A stretch of DNA of 64,000 nucleotides from Fibrisoma montanum (GCF_003583365.1 NZ_QXED01000004.1:558001-622000); one strand, 5' to 3'; shown: positions 50,855 through 59,707, counted from the stretch's first letter. The notes: generated by a model not told the origin, from the letters alone. Numbers and translations are program-made.

Positions 50855-52158
50855 TGTACCTGCTGCTGTTTGCGTAATACATCGGCCAACTGCTGAATAA
50901 TACTTTCCGCTTTAATTTCAGCCTGATCCTGCCCGAACGGGATAAAACCTATGTTTTCATCCAACTCCGCTAGCCGCGCTTTTTCTTTCTTAGTTAGCTT
51001 CGACTTTTCCAATAAAGCATCACGCTCACTACGTAATTGTGTAAGTGATTCAGAGCGGGCTGGTACGTGTCCAAACAAATCACTATTCAAAATTTGATCA
51101 ACACTCCACTTACTCACATCTACCGGGTCATTAACAACTACAGTTTGATCACCTTCGCGCTTCAATAAGATAATGTTTGCGTCCAACGGCCGCTCTTCAG
51201 CAGCTACTACAATCAGCGGGCTATGCGCGGTAACAATGAATTGCGTATTCGGGAATGTCTCTGTTAAGAACTGAATGATATTACGTTGAAATTTAGGATG
51301 AAGGTGTAGGTCTATTTCGTCCAGTAAACAAACTGCAGGCTCCGCAAGGGGATTTTCGCTACCTTGATAGCGATCAAATAAGCTTTTAGCTAAGTCTACC
51401 ATCCACGCGACAAGTGTTTTATAGCCGAGGCTAAGTTCGTGAAGGCGAACATCGCCGTAGTGAGTTTTAAAGAATACTTTTGGATTTCCGGATTTAGTAT
51501 CTATATAAATGTCAAAAACTTCGTTTCGAAAAAGAGTCTTTAATAAATTTAAAACTTTTAAATACTGGCCTTTGAATTTTTCTTCCTTTAATGAAATATA
51601 ATCAGATTGTAAAAGCCACTCTTCGGCATTTATCAAACTTATGTCATCTCTGAAAAGGGTTATAACGTTTTGTAGTTCAGCATCTGTTTCGGAGTAGAAT
51701 TCGGATTGTGATAATTTTCTATTATCAATTCTACGTGCTGCTCCGTAGCCAAACAATCCAAAGTCTAATTTTTCTGTGTTCCAATCAGTATGCTCAGGGT
51801 CTTTCTCCGAAAGAAGTTTTATTCCATCTTTTAAATTCTTTGTACGAATAAAATGATGTCTAAAAAAACGTTCTGGAAATATATGGTACTCAGTCCAAAT
51901 CGAAGTATTTAACTTGTTGTTTCGTTCTAATGACTCATAAAAAGTTTTTCGACCGTCATATGCTTCGATAGCTAAATATGATAATACTAGACTCCTCAAT
52001 ACCGTCGTTTTCCCTGTTCCATTATCACCCAAAATCACATTCCACTGAGCAGCTTTACCCTCTTTATCAGTGAAGTTAATTGTCTGCTTTGAGCCGAACG
52101 AGCGGACGTTTTCCAGCGTAATATTTTTAAACCAGACGCGGGGATTTTCTGTAGCCAT
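50851..52158 (-). CDS. ptuA: AAA/SMC-like ATPase, PtuA-like (Septu-type defence)
   Basis: A 435-residue ATPase. The Walker A is ILGDNGTGKTTVLRSL (near residue 43), the ABC signature-like LSLGYKTLVAW (near 237), the Walker B VCLLDEIDLHLHPKFQRNII (near 276) and the H-loop TAHSPLIVVAAEER. It belongs with OLD/RecF-like ATPases found in Septu. A C-terminal helical domain follows (LTQLRSERDALLEKSKL and KKEKARLAELDENIGF). It is first of the pair, with ptuB 4 bp overlapped downstream. The gene is low in GC compared with the chromosome. Confidence 0.85.
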   Translation of the reverse strand: MATENPRVWFKNITLENVRSFGSKQTINFTDKEGKAAQWNVILGDNGTGKTTVLRSLVLSYLAIEAYDGRKTFYESLERNNKLNTSIWTEYHIFPERFFRHHFIRTKNLKDGIKLLSEKDPEHTDWNTEKLDFGLFGYGAARRIDNRKLSQSEFYSETDAELQNVITLFRDDISLINAEEWLLQSDYISLKEEKFKGQYLKVLNLLKTLFRNEVFDIYIDTKSGNPKVFFKTHYGDVRLHELSLGYKTLVAWMVDLAKSLFDRYQGSENPLAEPAVCLLDEIDLHLHPKFQRNIIQFLTETFPNTQFIVTAHSPLIVVAAEERPLDANIILLKREGDQTVVVNDPVDVSKWSVDQILNSDLFGHVPARSESLTQLRSERDALLEKSKLTKKEKARLAELDENIGFIPFGQDQAEIKAESIIQQLADVLRKQQQVQ

Positions 52159-52174
52159 ACCCTAAAAACGATTT

Positions 52175-52202
52175 GGGCGAAGATAACCATTTATCTCCGC
52201 CC
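52175..52202. promoter_or_regulatory. Hairpin upstream of ptuA
   Basis: A 28-bp imperfect palindrome (GGGCGAAGATAA, CCA, then TTTATCTCCGCCC) lies 17 bp before the ptuA start. It could be an operator, a leader hairpin or the terminator of the ABC exporter upstream. On the minus strand it contains TATCTTCG, one base off a -7 element. Confidence 0.45.
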
Positions 52203-52206
52203 ATTG

Positions 52207-52234
52207 GAAAACCGTGAACTGAAAACTGTAAACC
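52207..52234. repeat. Heptad run upstream of ptuA
   Basis: Four tandem 7-bp units GAAAACC, GTGAACT, GAAAACT, GTAAACC. It has no matching arm. The edge of the AT-rich defence pair lies close to it. Confidence 0.65.
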
Positions 52235-52238
52235 AACC

Positions 52239-54143
52239 TTACACCTCCTCCGTCTGCAACTGCTTTTCGTACAGTTCCCGGTACGCACCGTTCAGACTCA
52301 TCAATTCATCGTGTGTGCCCTGCTCCACAACTTCGCCGTCGTCGAGCATGATGATGAAGTCGGCGAGTTTGGCCGATGAAACGCGGTGCGAAATCACCAC
52401 TGAGGTTCGGTCAGCCATGATCCGGCGCAGGTTGTTCAGAATGATATTTTCCGTGTTGGTATCCACCGCCGACAGGCAGTCGTCCAGAATCAGGATCTTC
52501 GGGTCGCGGGCAATGGCGCGGGCAATGCTTAGGCGCTGCTTCTGCCCACCCGATAACGTAATGCCACGTTCGCCGATGCGGGTTTCGAAACCTTCAGGAA
52601 AGCCCGTAATGTTGTCGTAGAGGTCGGCATCGCGAACGGCCTGATCTACACGTTCCTGCGGCATGTCGGGCTTGCCGAAGCGGACGTTGTTGCTGATCGT
52701 TTCGGAGAACAGAAAGACGTCCTGCGGTACGTAACCCATCTGCCCACGTATGGAGGTCAGGTTGTAGTCACGAATGGGAGTACCGTCGATGCGGATCTCA
52801 CCGGAGGTAGCGTCGTACATCCGCGTCAGCAGGTTAGCCAGCGTACTTTTTCCTGAACCGGTTGTGCCGAGAATGGCCACCGTTTCGCCCGCCCGGACGT
52901 GCATGGAGAAGTTTTTCAGGGCAACAATACCCGAATCCGGATACACAAACCGGACGTTCTTAAACTCAATCTCGCCGTGAATGTCGCGGCTCAGGTTTTT
53001 CTGAGAAACAATATCGGTTTTGATGCTCAGGAACTCATTGATACGCTCCTGCGACGCTGCGGCCCGCTGCGTCTGGCTCGTAGTCCAGCCAAGGGCCATC
53101 ACCGGCCAGGTCAGCATGTTGACGTAGAGAATAAACTCGGTGATGTTGCCCGGTGTCAGGCGACCGGCCAGAATCTCCTGCCCGCCCACGTACACGACCA
53201 GTACGTTGCTCAGCCCAACCAGAATGGCAACGATCGGGAAAAACAGCGCATCAACGCGCGTCAGTCCCAGCGATTTGTCGCGGTATTCGTCACTTTCAAT
53301 TTCGAATTTTGCCGCCGAATTATCTTCCTGTACGTACGACTTCAGAACGCGGATACCCGAAAACGCTTCCTGAACATACGTCGACAGCCGCGACAGACTC
53401 CGCTGGATTTCTTCCGACCGCCGGATGATGATGTTGTTGACAATGTAAATAGCTACCGACAGGATCGGCAGCGGCAGCAGTACGTACAGCGACAGCCGGG
53501 CGTTGATGCTCACCATGTACGTAATAACCAGAATAAACAGCACAATCAGGTTAAGGCCGTACATAATGCTCGGGCCAACGTACATCCGCACTTTGCTGAC
53601 GTCTTCCGAAATACGAGCCATCAGGTCGCCGGTGCTGTGTTGCCGGTAAAAGCTCAGCGGTAAAGTCTGGTAATGGTCGTAAATTTCATTCTTGAGATCG
53701 TACTCGACGTGGCGCGACATAACGATCAGCGTCTGCCGTACCAGAAACAGAAAAAAGCCTTTCAACAGCGCCATCACCAAGGTCAGCACGGCGAACAGCA
53801 TAATGCTGAACGTAAAGACTTCATACAGTGACGATTGTAGGGGAGAGCTATCGAAGAGGTAATAGACATCAAGGGTTTCCCGGACCAGGTCCAGCGCATA
53901 CCGAACGAGCTGCGCCGGGAAGATGCCGAACAAGTTGGAAACCACCGTAAATACGGTGCCCCAGATGAGGTACCACTTGTACTTGAGTAGATATTTATTG
54001 AGGTGGGAAAGCGCTTTCACGATCGACTGCGGGACTTTTCGTTCGTAACGCACCCGATTGCGAAAAGGTTGCAGGGGAGTTTGCCGAATAATCGAATGTA
54101 TGCTGTTGAAAGATGTGGCATCAGGTCCCGGACCCGACACCAC
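52239..54143 (-). CDS. ABC exporter, transmembrane plus nucleotide-binding domains (MsbA/LmrA-like)
   Basis: A half-transporter of up to 634 residues. Six helices are in the first 330 residues (for example WYLIWGTVFTVVSNLFGIFP and LIVLFILVITYMVSINARLS). The ATPase has Walker A ILGTTGSGKSTLANLL, signature TLSGGQKQRLSIARAIARD, Walker B ILILDDCLSAVD and H-loop VVISHRVSS. The residue after the Walker B Asp is Asp rather than the catalytic Glu (LDD instead of LDE), as in the degenerate site of heterodimeric exporters, but no partner gene is adjacent. The start is uncertain: the frame opens at a GTG at 54143, while homologues usually begin near LSHLNKYLLKYKW, which suggests GTG 54020. Confidence 0.9.
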   Translation of the reverse strand: MVSGPGPDATSFNSIHSIIRQTPLQPFRNRVRYERKVPQSIVKALSHLNKYLLKYKWYLIWGTVFTVVSNLFGIFPAQLVRYALDLVRETLDVYYLFDSSPLQSSLYEVFTFSIMLFAVLTLVMALLKGFFLFLVRQTLIVMSRHVEYDLKNEIYDHYQTLPLSFYRQHSTGDLMARISEDVSKVRMYVGPSIMYGLNLIVLFILVITYMVSINARLSLYVLLPLPILSVAIYIVNNIIIRRSEEIQRSLSRLSTYVQEAFSGIRVLKSYVQEDNSAAKFEIESDEYRDKSLGLTRVDALFFPIVAILVGLSNVLVVYVGGQEILAGRLTPGNITEFILYVNMLTWPVMALGWTTSQTQRAAASQERINEFLSIKTDIVSQKNLSRDIHGEIEFKNVRFVYPDSGIVALKNFSMHVRAGETVAILGTTGSGKSTLANLLTRMYDATSGEIRIDGTPIRDYNLTSIRGQMGYVPQDVFLFSETISNNVRFGKPDMPQERVDQAVRDADLYDNITGFPEGFETRIGERGITLSGGQKQRLSIARAIARDPKILILDDCLSAVDTNTENIILNNLRRIMADRTSVVISHRVSSAKLADFIIMLDDGEVVEQGTHDELMSLNGAYRELYEKQLQTEEV

Positions 54144-54168
54144 ATCTGCCGATCACAGCGACTTGGGC

Positions 54169-54849
54169 CTATTTCTCCCAGATAACTTTTGAGGTCGATA
54201 AGGCAGCCAGCGCAACGGCAGCCAGACCCATGAAACCGGTAGCGATCATGATGGCAGCCATTGCCCAGCCTTTGCCGCGAAGCCGCTCTTTGTTACGGTT
54301 GATTGATGCCAGGCTGGCCGAGCCCATCATGATGGAGGTCAGCGGCAGCACCATGCCCAGAATCCAAACCAGCGCATTACCCGGAACCAGCAACAGGCCA
54401 TACGATAGCACCGACAGCACCAAAGCCGCGATGGCCAGGCCGTGTACTTTCCGGTTGGCGCTGTGGCGATCAACAACCGATGAGCGATGCGGAGCAAATT
54501 GAGCCAGCGACGGATACCGGATCAGTCGGTTTATACGATGGCGGTTGCCGGGCCGGCTATCCGGGTTGTGGTGCAGGGCCGGGTGCGTAGCCCGGTGTAC
54601 CGGCACCCCGGCAGACGACTGATTTTCTTTCGAAGCGAGCGGCTGGTTAACCGAAACGGCAGACATTGGCGACGGTGTCGAATCTGGCGTGGTTTCTGGT
54701 ACGTAGGACTCGGGGATAGCCGACGCGATTCGGGTGGATTGGGGCTGGAAGTAAGCGTAGTGCGCTGATTTGCAGGAGGCCAGGAAAAAATTTGCAAAAA
54801 GAACAACTACTACCAAGCGGGGGCTGGCCAGTCGGTGGAAGAGCAACAT
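54169..54849 (-). CDS. Putative lipoprotein with two C-terminal membrane segments (DUF4190-like)
   Basis: A 226-residue protein. The lipobox FFLASC (Cys near residue 26) follows a hydrophobic segment. A long low-complexity linker (Pro/Ser/His-rich, residues 35-130) leads to two C-terminal helices (GLAIAALVLSVLSYGLLLVP and GWAMAAIMIATGFMGLAAVA) with a NKERLRGKG turn between. That two-helix module is seen in DUF4190-type small membrane proteins. No catalytic motif is present. It is 25 bp upstream of the ABC exporter frame on the same strand and may be co-transcribed with it. Confidence 0.78.
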   Translation of the reverse strand: MLLFHRLASPRLVVVVLFANFFLASCKSAHYAYFQPQSTRIASAIPESYVPETTPDSTPSPMSAVSVNQPLASKENQSSAGVPVHRATHPALHHNPDSRPGNRHRINRLIRYPSLAQFAPHRSSVVDRHSANRKVHGLAIAALVLSVLSYGLLLVPGNALVWILGMVLPLTSIMMGSASLASINRNKERLRGKGWAMAAIMIATGFMGLAAVALAALSTSKVIWEK

Positions 54850-54884
54850 GCGTTAAGGGTATAGGTCAAGTCATACGGTTTTGA

Positions 54885-54916
54885 TTGGGAAAACTACGGA
54901 TTAAGCCGTATTTTTG
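54885..54916 (+). promoter_or_regulatory. Bacteroidota-type promoter of the nusB operon
   Basis: TTG (54885-54887), 21-bp spacer, TATTTTTG (54909-54916). The leader to the ATG at 54972 would be about 50 nt. Confidence 0.6.
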
Positions 54917-54971
54917 CAACGTTTTCCGGCAGTTCTTTTTCTTATCGGTAGATTTAATAGTTTTTAGGCGG

Positions 54972-56141
54972 ATGTTGAATAGGCGATTACTCCGAATCAA
55001 GGTCATGCAGGCGCTCTATGCGCTTCGGCAGTCCGAACTTTCCAACCAACAATTAGCCCTCGATGGCATTTCGGACCTGTTTCAACCCGATCTAAACTCC
55101 ATGTTGCCGCAAAACCGGCGGCAGCTTGAAGGCTACCGAAAATTGGCCGGTGTGTTGTTTGAGGAAGCCATCCGGACCGGGCAGCCGGCCCAGGATGACG
55201 ATGCCCCATCGAAGGTGCTGAAAGCCGCCAACGATGGGCTGCTGTTCTACCAGATCCGGGCCAAGAAAGATCGGCAGCACCTCGGTCAGATGATGATCAC
55301 GCAGGTTCAGAGCATCTACGACGATTATCTGCGGGTGTTGCTGCTGCTGGTTGAGCTCGGCCACGCAGCCCGGCTCGACCGCGAACGGGCCTACCGCGAT
55401 CCTGATGAAACTCCTTTCCCGTACGAATCGGATCTGAACGACAACACGGTGGTGCAGGCCCTGGCCAGCCATCAGCCGTTGCAGAACGAAGCGCTTCGCC
55501 GGAATATCTCGTGGACCGACGACCTTGGCTTTATCCGGAAGTCGTATCGGGAGGTGTTGAAAGCGGATGAAACCTACCGCGCCTACTGCGACCAGAAAAC
55601 CCATACGGCCGACGAAGACCAGCAGTTGGCTCAGTACGTTCTGCGGACGCTGATATTCAAGCACGACGACATTCGCAATCACCTGGCCGAGATTGATCTG
55701 AGTTGGACCGAAAACAGTGAGGTGGTACGTGGGCTGGCTATTCGTACCCTTAAGTCGGCGCAGAACATGACCGGGCTGCAGCTGGAACCGCTCACCGACG
55801 ACTGGGAGGAAGATGAACTGTTTCTGAACACCCTGTTTCAGAAATCGTTAGAAAATGATAACGAATACGAACAACTCCTGATCGAACAACTGCAAAACTG
55901 GGATTTGCAGCGCGTAGCGATGCTGGACAAGATTATACTCAAACTGGCCATCTGCGAGTTGCTGAACTTCCCGAACATTCCGGTGAAGGTTACCATAAAT
56001 GAATATATTGAATTAGCAAAAGCATACAGTACGCCCAAAAGCGGTAAATTTGTGAACGGAATCCTCGACAATCTGTCCGAAAAGCTGCAGGCATCAGGCC
56101 GGCTGCGCAAGAGTGGACGCGGATTGCTGGACAATAAATAA
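54972..56141 (+). CDS. nusB: Transcription antitermination factor NusB, long Bacteroidota form
   Basis: A 389-residue protein from ATG 54972 (MLNRRLLRIKVMQALYALRQ); the frame is open to 54885 but the NusB start is clear. The usual NusB is about 140 residues. Here an N-terminal half of about 240 residues precedes the domain homologous to NusB near the C-terminus (LDKIILKLAICELLNFPNIP, then VKVTINEYIELAKAYSTPKS and FVNGILDNLSEKL). The long form is normal in Bacteroidota. NusB with NusE (S10) helps rRNA antitermination. It heads a six-gene operon. Confidence 0.95.
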   Translation: MLNRRLLRIKVMQALYALRQSELSNQQLALDGISDLFQPDLNSMLPQNRRQLEGYRKLAGVLFEEAIRTGQPAQDDDAPSKVLKAANDGLLFYQIRAKKDRQHLGQMMITQVQSIYDDYLRVLLLLVELGHAARLDRERAYRDPDETPFPYESDLNDNTVVQALASHQPLQNEALRRNISWTDDLGFIRKSYREVLKADETYRAYCDQKTHTADEDQQLAQYVLRTLIFKHDDIRNHLAEIDLSWTENSEVVRGLAIRTLKSAQNMTGLQLEPLTDDWEEDELFLNTLFQKSLENDNEYEQLLIEQLQNWDLQRVAMLDKIILKLAICELLNFPNIPVKVTINEYIELAKAYSTPKSGKFVNGILDNLSEKLQASGRLRKSGRGLLDNK

Positions 56142-56228
56142 GTTTACGTTTGTTGCGTTTACGGTTTGTGGTTATCCTGGTTACTACTACGAGATTTCTG
56201 CAAACTGTACATTGAAAACGATTTAGAA

Positions 56229-56531
56229 ATGAACAGAACTGGCCGTGATTTGGCATTTTTCCTGACCGGGGCTGCTGCTGGTGCCCTACTTGGACTGTTA
56301 TACGCTCCCGAAAAAGGCGAGGTTACCCGCGATCGGTTAACCTATCGGCTCTCGAAATACCGCGAGCAATTGCAGCAGTTGATAAACGATTTATTGAATA
56401 CAGCCGAACTGCCGGAAAATGTCTCCAGAAATGAAGGAGAGCGCGTTGTCAATGACGCCCGCGAAAAAGCCGAACGCCTGCTTGAGGACGTCGATCGGTT
56501 GATGGCGCAGATCAAGCGGCAGAACGCGTAA
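56229..56531 (+). CDS. YtxH-domain small membrane protein
   Basis: A 100-residue protein. The N-terminal hydrophobic segment (DLAFFLTGAAAGALLGLLYA) ends in the YtxH hallmark PEKGEVTRD, followed by an amphipathic helical region (AREKAERLLEDVDRLMAQIK). The YtxH family is linked to general stress in Bacillus; the role here is unclear. It is in the nusB operon between nusB and a DUF1573 lipoprotein. The start ATG 56229 (MNRTGRDLAFFL) is preferred over upstream 56166. Confidence 0.88.
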   Translation: MNRTGRDLAFFLTGAAAGALLGLLYAPEKGEVTRDRLTYRLSKYREQLQQLINDLLNTAELPENVSRNEGERVVNDAREKAERLLEDVDRLMAQIKRQNA

Positions 56532-56558
56532 CGGATTGTCCGCAATCAGATATTGACT

Positions 56559-57005
56559 ATGAAACGATTTCTTGCCGTTGTTCTGGCAGCCGGCCTGTTG
56601 GTCGGCGGATCCGGCTGCGATAACCGCCGACAGGCTGAAACGTCGCAGGCGGTGGCTTCGGAGAAAATGCCGAAGATTAAGTTTGCCGAAACGGGGGTTC
56701 ATGATTTTGGAACCATCACCGAAGGCGACACGATTGAACACCTTTTTAAATTTACCAACACCGGGCAGTACCCGCTGATCATTAACAACATTACGGCTTC
56801 CTGCGGCTGCACTACACCGGAATGGCCCCGCGAACCAATCGCTCCCGGCACCGAATCATCGATAAAGGTGCGGTTCAACAGCCGGGGTAAGAGTGGTGAA
56901 CAGAACAAAACGGTGACCATTTTTGCCAACACCGAACCCGCCATGACGGACTTGCAGTTTAAGGTGCTGGTGCAACCCAAAGGTGATCCGACCAAAACGT
57001 CATAA
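56559..57005 (+). CDS. DUF1573 lipoprotein
   Basis: A 148-residue lipoprotein with lipobox LLVGGSGC (Cys near residue 20). The DUF1573 domain is marked by GTITEGDTIEHLFKFTNTGQ and ITASCGCTTPEWPREPIAPG, an ASH/Ig-like fold found widely in Bacteroidota. The CGCTTP motif is a family signature; its function is unknown. It is 27 bp after ytxH in the operon, with the start ATG 56559 rather than the TTG 6 bp upstream. Confidence 0.92.
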   Translation: MKRFLAVVLAAGLLVGGSGCDNRRQAETSQAVASEKMPKIKFAETGVHDFGTITEGDTIEHLFKFTNTGQYPLIINNITASCGCTTPEWPREPIAPGTESSIKVRFNSRGKSGEQNKTVTIFANTEPAMTDLQFKVLVQPKGDPTKTS

Positions 57006-57085
57006 CCCGGTGAAGCGTACAAAACCGTCGTGTATTCAAAACGAACGGAAAAGTACGCTTCACTAACTATAATCCCCGACCAATC

Positions 57086-57412
57086 ATGTACTCGCTTTTA
57101 TTACAGGCGCAGCCCAATTCGACGCAGTCTATTATCTCTAATGTATTGCTGTGGGTGGGCATCATCGTCGTTTTTTACTTCTTCATGATCCGTCCGCAGC
57201 AAAAGAAGCAGAAGGATCAGAAGTCATTCATTGAAAACCTCAAAAAAGGGGACAACGTCGTCACGATCGGGGGGCTGCATGGCCGGGTCGTTTCGGTGGA
57301 AGGTACCACGGTTATGCTTGAGGTGGACCGGGGGATTAAGATGACGTTTGAGAAAACGGCCATTTCGCGCGAGGCTACCGTTAAACCGGCTGAACCTGAA
57401 AAAAAACAATAA
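57086..57412 (+). CDS. yajC: Preprotein translocase subunit YajC
   Basis: A 108-residue protein with one membrane helix (ISNVLLWVGIIVVFYFFMIR) followed by the family motif MIRPQQKKQKDQKSFIENLK and the small beta domain (KGDNVVTIGGLHGRVVSVEG). YajC associates with SecD and SecF at the SecYEG translocon in the inner membrane. It is commonly found between DUF1573 and ybbR genes in Bacteroidota. Ordinary size. Confidence 0.96.
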   Translation: MYSLLLQAQPNSTQSIISNVLLWVGIIVVFYFFMIRPQQKKQKDQKSFIENLKKGDNVVTIGGLHGRVVSVEGTTVMLEVDRGIKMTFEKTAISREATVKPAEPEKKQ

Positions 57413-57519
57413 CGCACTCATCTCTGATGACGCAGGCTGAATAGATAAACGTGGGTGGTTTCATCCATATTCATCAATTCTGCCGGCGTCATTGGTGTTT
57501 TATTAACTCTACATTTCTA

Positions 57520-58266
57520 GTGACTCCTGCGCAGAAGACCGCTAATTTCCAACCCGTCAGGGTATTCCTCTGCATTGCGGCAGCGTCGTTGTTCTGGTTC
57601 CTGAACGCCCTGAACAAAGACGGCTACACCCTGAACGTCCAGTATCCGGTGCATTTTGTTTACAACGACTCGCTGTACATCCCGACGACTCCGCTGCCCC
57701 GCACCGTAACCGTCAACGTATCGGGCGACGGCTGGGGGCTACTGACGCATTCATGGCTGCCGTTCCGGGTGAAACCGGTCGATTACGTAGTGCAGAATCC
57801 GCTGCAGGCTTCCATCATCAATACGTCGTCGCTGACGGCGGCCCTGGCCGAACAGATCAAGAAAATGCGCGTAAATTACGTCGTGGCCGACACCCTCGAA
57901 ATGGGCTTCGAACGGCGGATGACCAAAACGGTTCGGTTGGTGGTCGATAGTCTGCACATCAATCTCGCTCCGCGTTATATTGTGTCGAGCGTTATCAACC
58001 TCACTCCCCGTACCATCCAGGTCGAGGGCCCCGAACGGCTCGTGCGCGGCTACCCCGATTCACTTCAGATTCGCATTCCGCGTAAGCGGATCAACGACAA
58101 TTACGACGAAGAACTACCAATTAACCTGTATCGGCATCCGCAGATCCGTACCAGCGCCGACCGGGTATTTGTCAGTTTTGAAGTAGGAGAACTGCTGTCT
58201 CCGCTCCCGCCCGCTATGCAGCCAACCCCGCCGACACCAACCACTACGTCACGGGTTAAGCGATGA
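57520..58266 (+). CDS. YbbR-domain membrane-anchored protein
   Basis: A 248-residue protein. One N-terminal helix (VRVFLCIAAASLFWFLNALN) is followed by extracytoplasmic beta-rich YbbR-like repeats (TVTVNVSGDGWGLL and the second SVINLTPRTIQVEGPERLVR). YbbR/CdaR proteins bind and regulate diadenylate cyclase CdaA in other phyla; in Bacteroidota the same is possible but not shown here. GTG at 57520 (VTPAQKTANF) is chosen; the frame is open from GTG 57451. Its stop overlaps the coaE start by 4 bp. Confidence 0.83.
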   Translation: MTPAQKTANFQPVRVFLCIAAASLFWFLNALNKDGYTLNVQYPVHFVYNDSLYIPTTPLPRTVTVNVSGDGWGLLTHSWLPFRVKPVDYVVQNPLQASIINTSSLTAALAEQIKKMRVNYVVADTLEMGFERRMTKTVRLVVDSLHINLAPRYIVSSVINLTPRTIQVEGPERLVRGYPDSLQIRIPRKRINDNYDEELPINLYRHPQIRTSADRVFVSFEVGELLSPLPPAMQPTPPTPTTTSRVKR

Positions 58267-58889
58267 GCCCGACTGAGAACACACAGCCGTTGCAGATCGG
58301 CGTCACGGGCGGTATCGGCTCGGGAAAAAGCACGGTCTGCCGGGTTTTTCGGGCGCTGGGTGTGCCGGTGTACGAAGCCGACGAGCGGGCTAAGTGGCTC
58401 ACCGAGAACGATCCCATTCTGAAAGCCGATATTACACGTGTGCTGGGGCCAAACGCCTACGACATCACTGGCCGGTACAATCGGGCCTGGATTGCTGCGC
58501 AGGTATTTGCTGATCCTGATCTGTTGCTCCAGCTGAACAATGTCATTCACCCCCGCGTCTACGCCGATACGGCGCTATGGGTGCGCAGCCACGTCGATCA
58601 GCCATACGTAGTGAAAGAGGCCGCTATCATGCGGGCGGCTGGCGATGGCAACACGCTCGATAAGGTTATTGTGGTATATGCCCCGGCCGTCCTGCGGGTG
58701 GAGCGTATCCGGCAACGCGATCCGCATCGCACGCACGAAGAAATCCTGAACATCATCAACCGGCAAATCAACGATGACGAGCGGCTGGCGCTGGCCGACT
58801 ACGTACTCGAAAATGACGAGCAACAACTCCTGCTGCCGCAGATCTTAACGTTACATACTACGTTTCGCAGCCATAGACACGCGAATTAA
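58263..58889 (+). CDS. coaE: Dephospho-CoA kinase
   Basis: A 208-residue P-loop kinase for the last step of coenzyme A synthesis. Walker A is IGVTGGIGSGKSTVCRVFRA at the N-terminus, followed by GVPVYEADERAKWLTE, the DPxLLxxLNxxxHPRV motif (DPDLLLQLNNVIHPRVYADT) and a lid with RIRQRDPHRTHEEI. It is the last gene of the nusB operon, overlapping the ybbR stop by 4 bp. The normal length and motifs leave no doubt. Confidence 0.96.
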   Translation: MSPTENTQPLQIGVTGGIGSGKSTVCRVFRALGVPVYEADERAKWLTENDPILKADITRVLGPNAYDITGRYNRAWIAAQVFADPDLLLQLNNVIHPRVYADTALWVRSHVDQPYVVKEAAIMRAAGDGNTLDKVIVVYAPAVLRVERIRQRDPHRTHEEILNIINRQINDDERLALADYVLENDEQQLLLPQILTLHTTFRSHRHAN

Positions 58890-59100
58890 TTGGGGCAGTT
58901 GTTCGAAGAAGGAAAGGTACCGGCCGACGACTGGCATAGGAATCACTAACAACTTGCCTGCTTGTCTGCAATCCAGATAATGTACTGACATGACTTCGGC
59001 GGACCGCCTGTGCCGCACGTTAGCTCATAGCGTATCAAATTTAGTAAACTTTTATACTTCCTACTAAGTTACTAGAGAAGTAAACAACACTCGAAACGTT

Positions 59101-59679
59101 ATGAAATATGGATTGATGGCGGTTGCCCTGATGCTGGTTGTCAGCAGCTGCGCTCCGCGGGTAAACGTTGATGCCAGCCAGCGCGTCAACTTCGACAAGT
59201 ACCGTACATTTGCCTGGATGGATTCGGACGTAAAAGGCAGTCAAAACCCGTTGTACTACAACCAACTGGCGTCGGATGCCGTCGAAAACACGGTAAACCA
59301 GGTATTGGGTGAAAAAGGGCTGAAAGAAGTGAAATCCCGGCCGGACCTGCTGATTGGATACCACTTTTTTGTGGAAGAGAAAACCCGTACCGTTCCAACG
59401 AACAACTACGCTGGGCCGTTATACGGTCCTTACTATGGCTGGGGACGCTGGGGTTTTGCCGGCTGGGGCCCGTCGTGGTGGGGCTGGGGCGGTCCGCAGT
59501 ACCGTCAGGAAGAATACCAGGCTGGTACGGTTGTGGTCGACATGGTTGATGCCCGAACGAAACAGTTGGTTTGGCGCGGGTCTGTCCAGCAGGCGGTGAG
59601 TGATCCGGCCCGGATTACGTCGTTGCTGCCCAAGGAAATTGAACGGATTGTCGAGCGATTCCCCCAACGGAACAGTTGA
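59101..59679 (+). CDS. DUF4136 lipoprotein with a Gly/Trp/Tyr-rich insert
   Basis: A 192-residue lipoprotein. The lipobox is LVVSSC (Cys near residue 17). The DUF4136 core is YRTFAWMDSDVKGSQNP, LASDAVENTVNQVLGEKG, and DLLIGYHFFVEEKTRT. An aromatic Gly-rich stretch at residues 105-135 (YGPYYGWGRWGFAGWGPSWW) precedes the final strand (AGTVVVDMVDARTKQLVWRG). Family function is unknown, although it is widespread in envelope lipoproteins. It has its own terminator downstream. The 211 bp upstream (58890-59100) contain no gene. Confidence 0.9.
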   Translation: MKYGLMAVALMLVVSSCAPRVNVDASQRVNFDKYRTFAWMDSDVKGSQNPLYYNQLASDAVENTVNQVLGEKGLKEVKSRPDLLIGYHFFVEEKTRTVPTNNYAGPLYGPYYGWGRWGFAGWGPSWWGWGGPQYRQEEYQAGTVVVDMVDARTKQLVWRGSVQQAVSDPARITSLLPKEIERIVERFPQRNS

Positions 59680-59707
59680 TCTGGCTTAGTGCATTGATCT
59701 TGACTAC

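Noticed and set aside
50042-52158. Retron with ATPase and HNH effector
   Set aside because: The PtuA/PtuB-like pair matches retron-associated effectors, but there is no reverse transcriptase or msr/msd-like RNA next to it.
58890-59100. Small RNA or hidden gene between coaE and the DUF4136 gene
   Set aside because: No open frame of note, no hairpin with T-tract and no clear promoter pair in the 211 bp.
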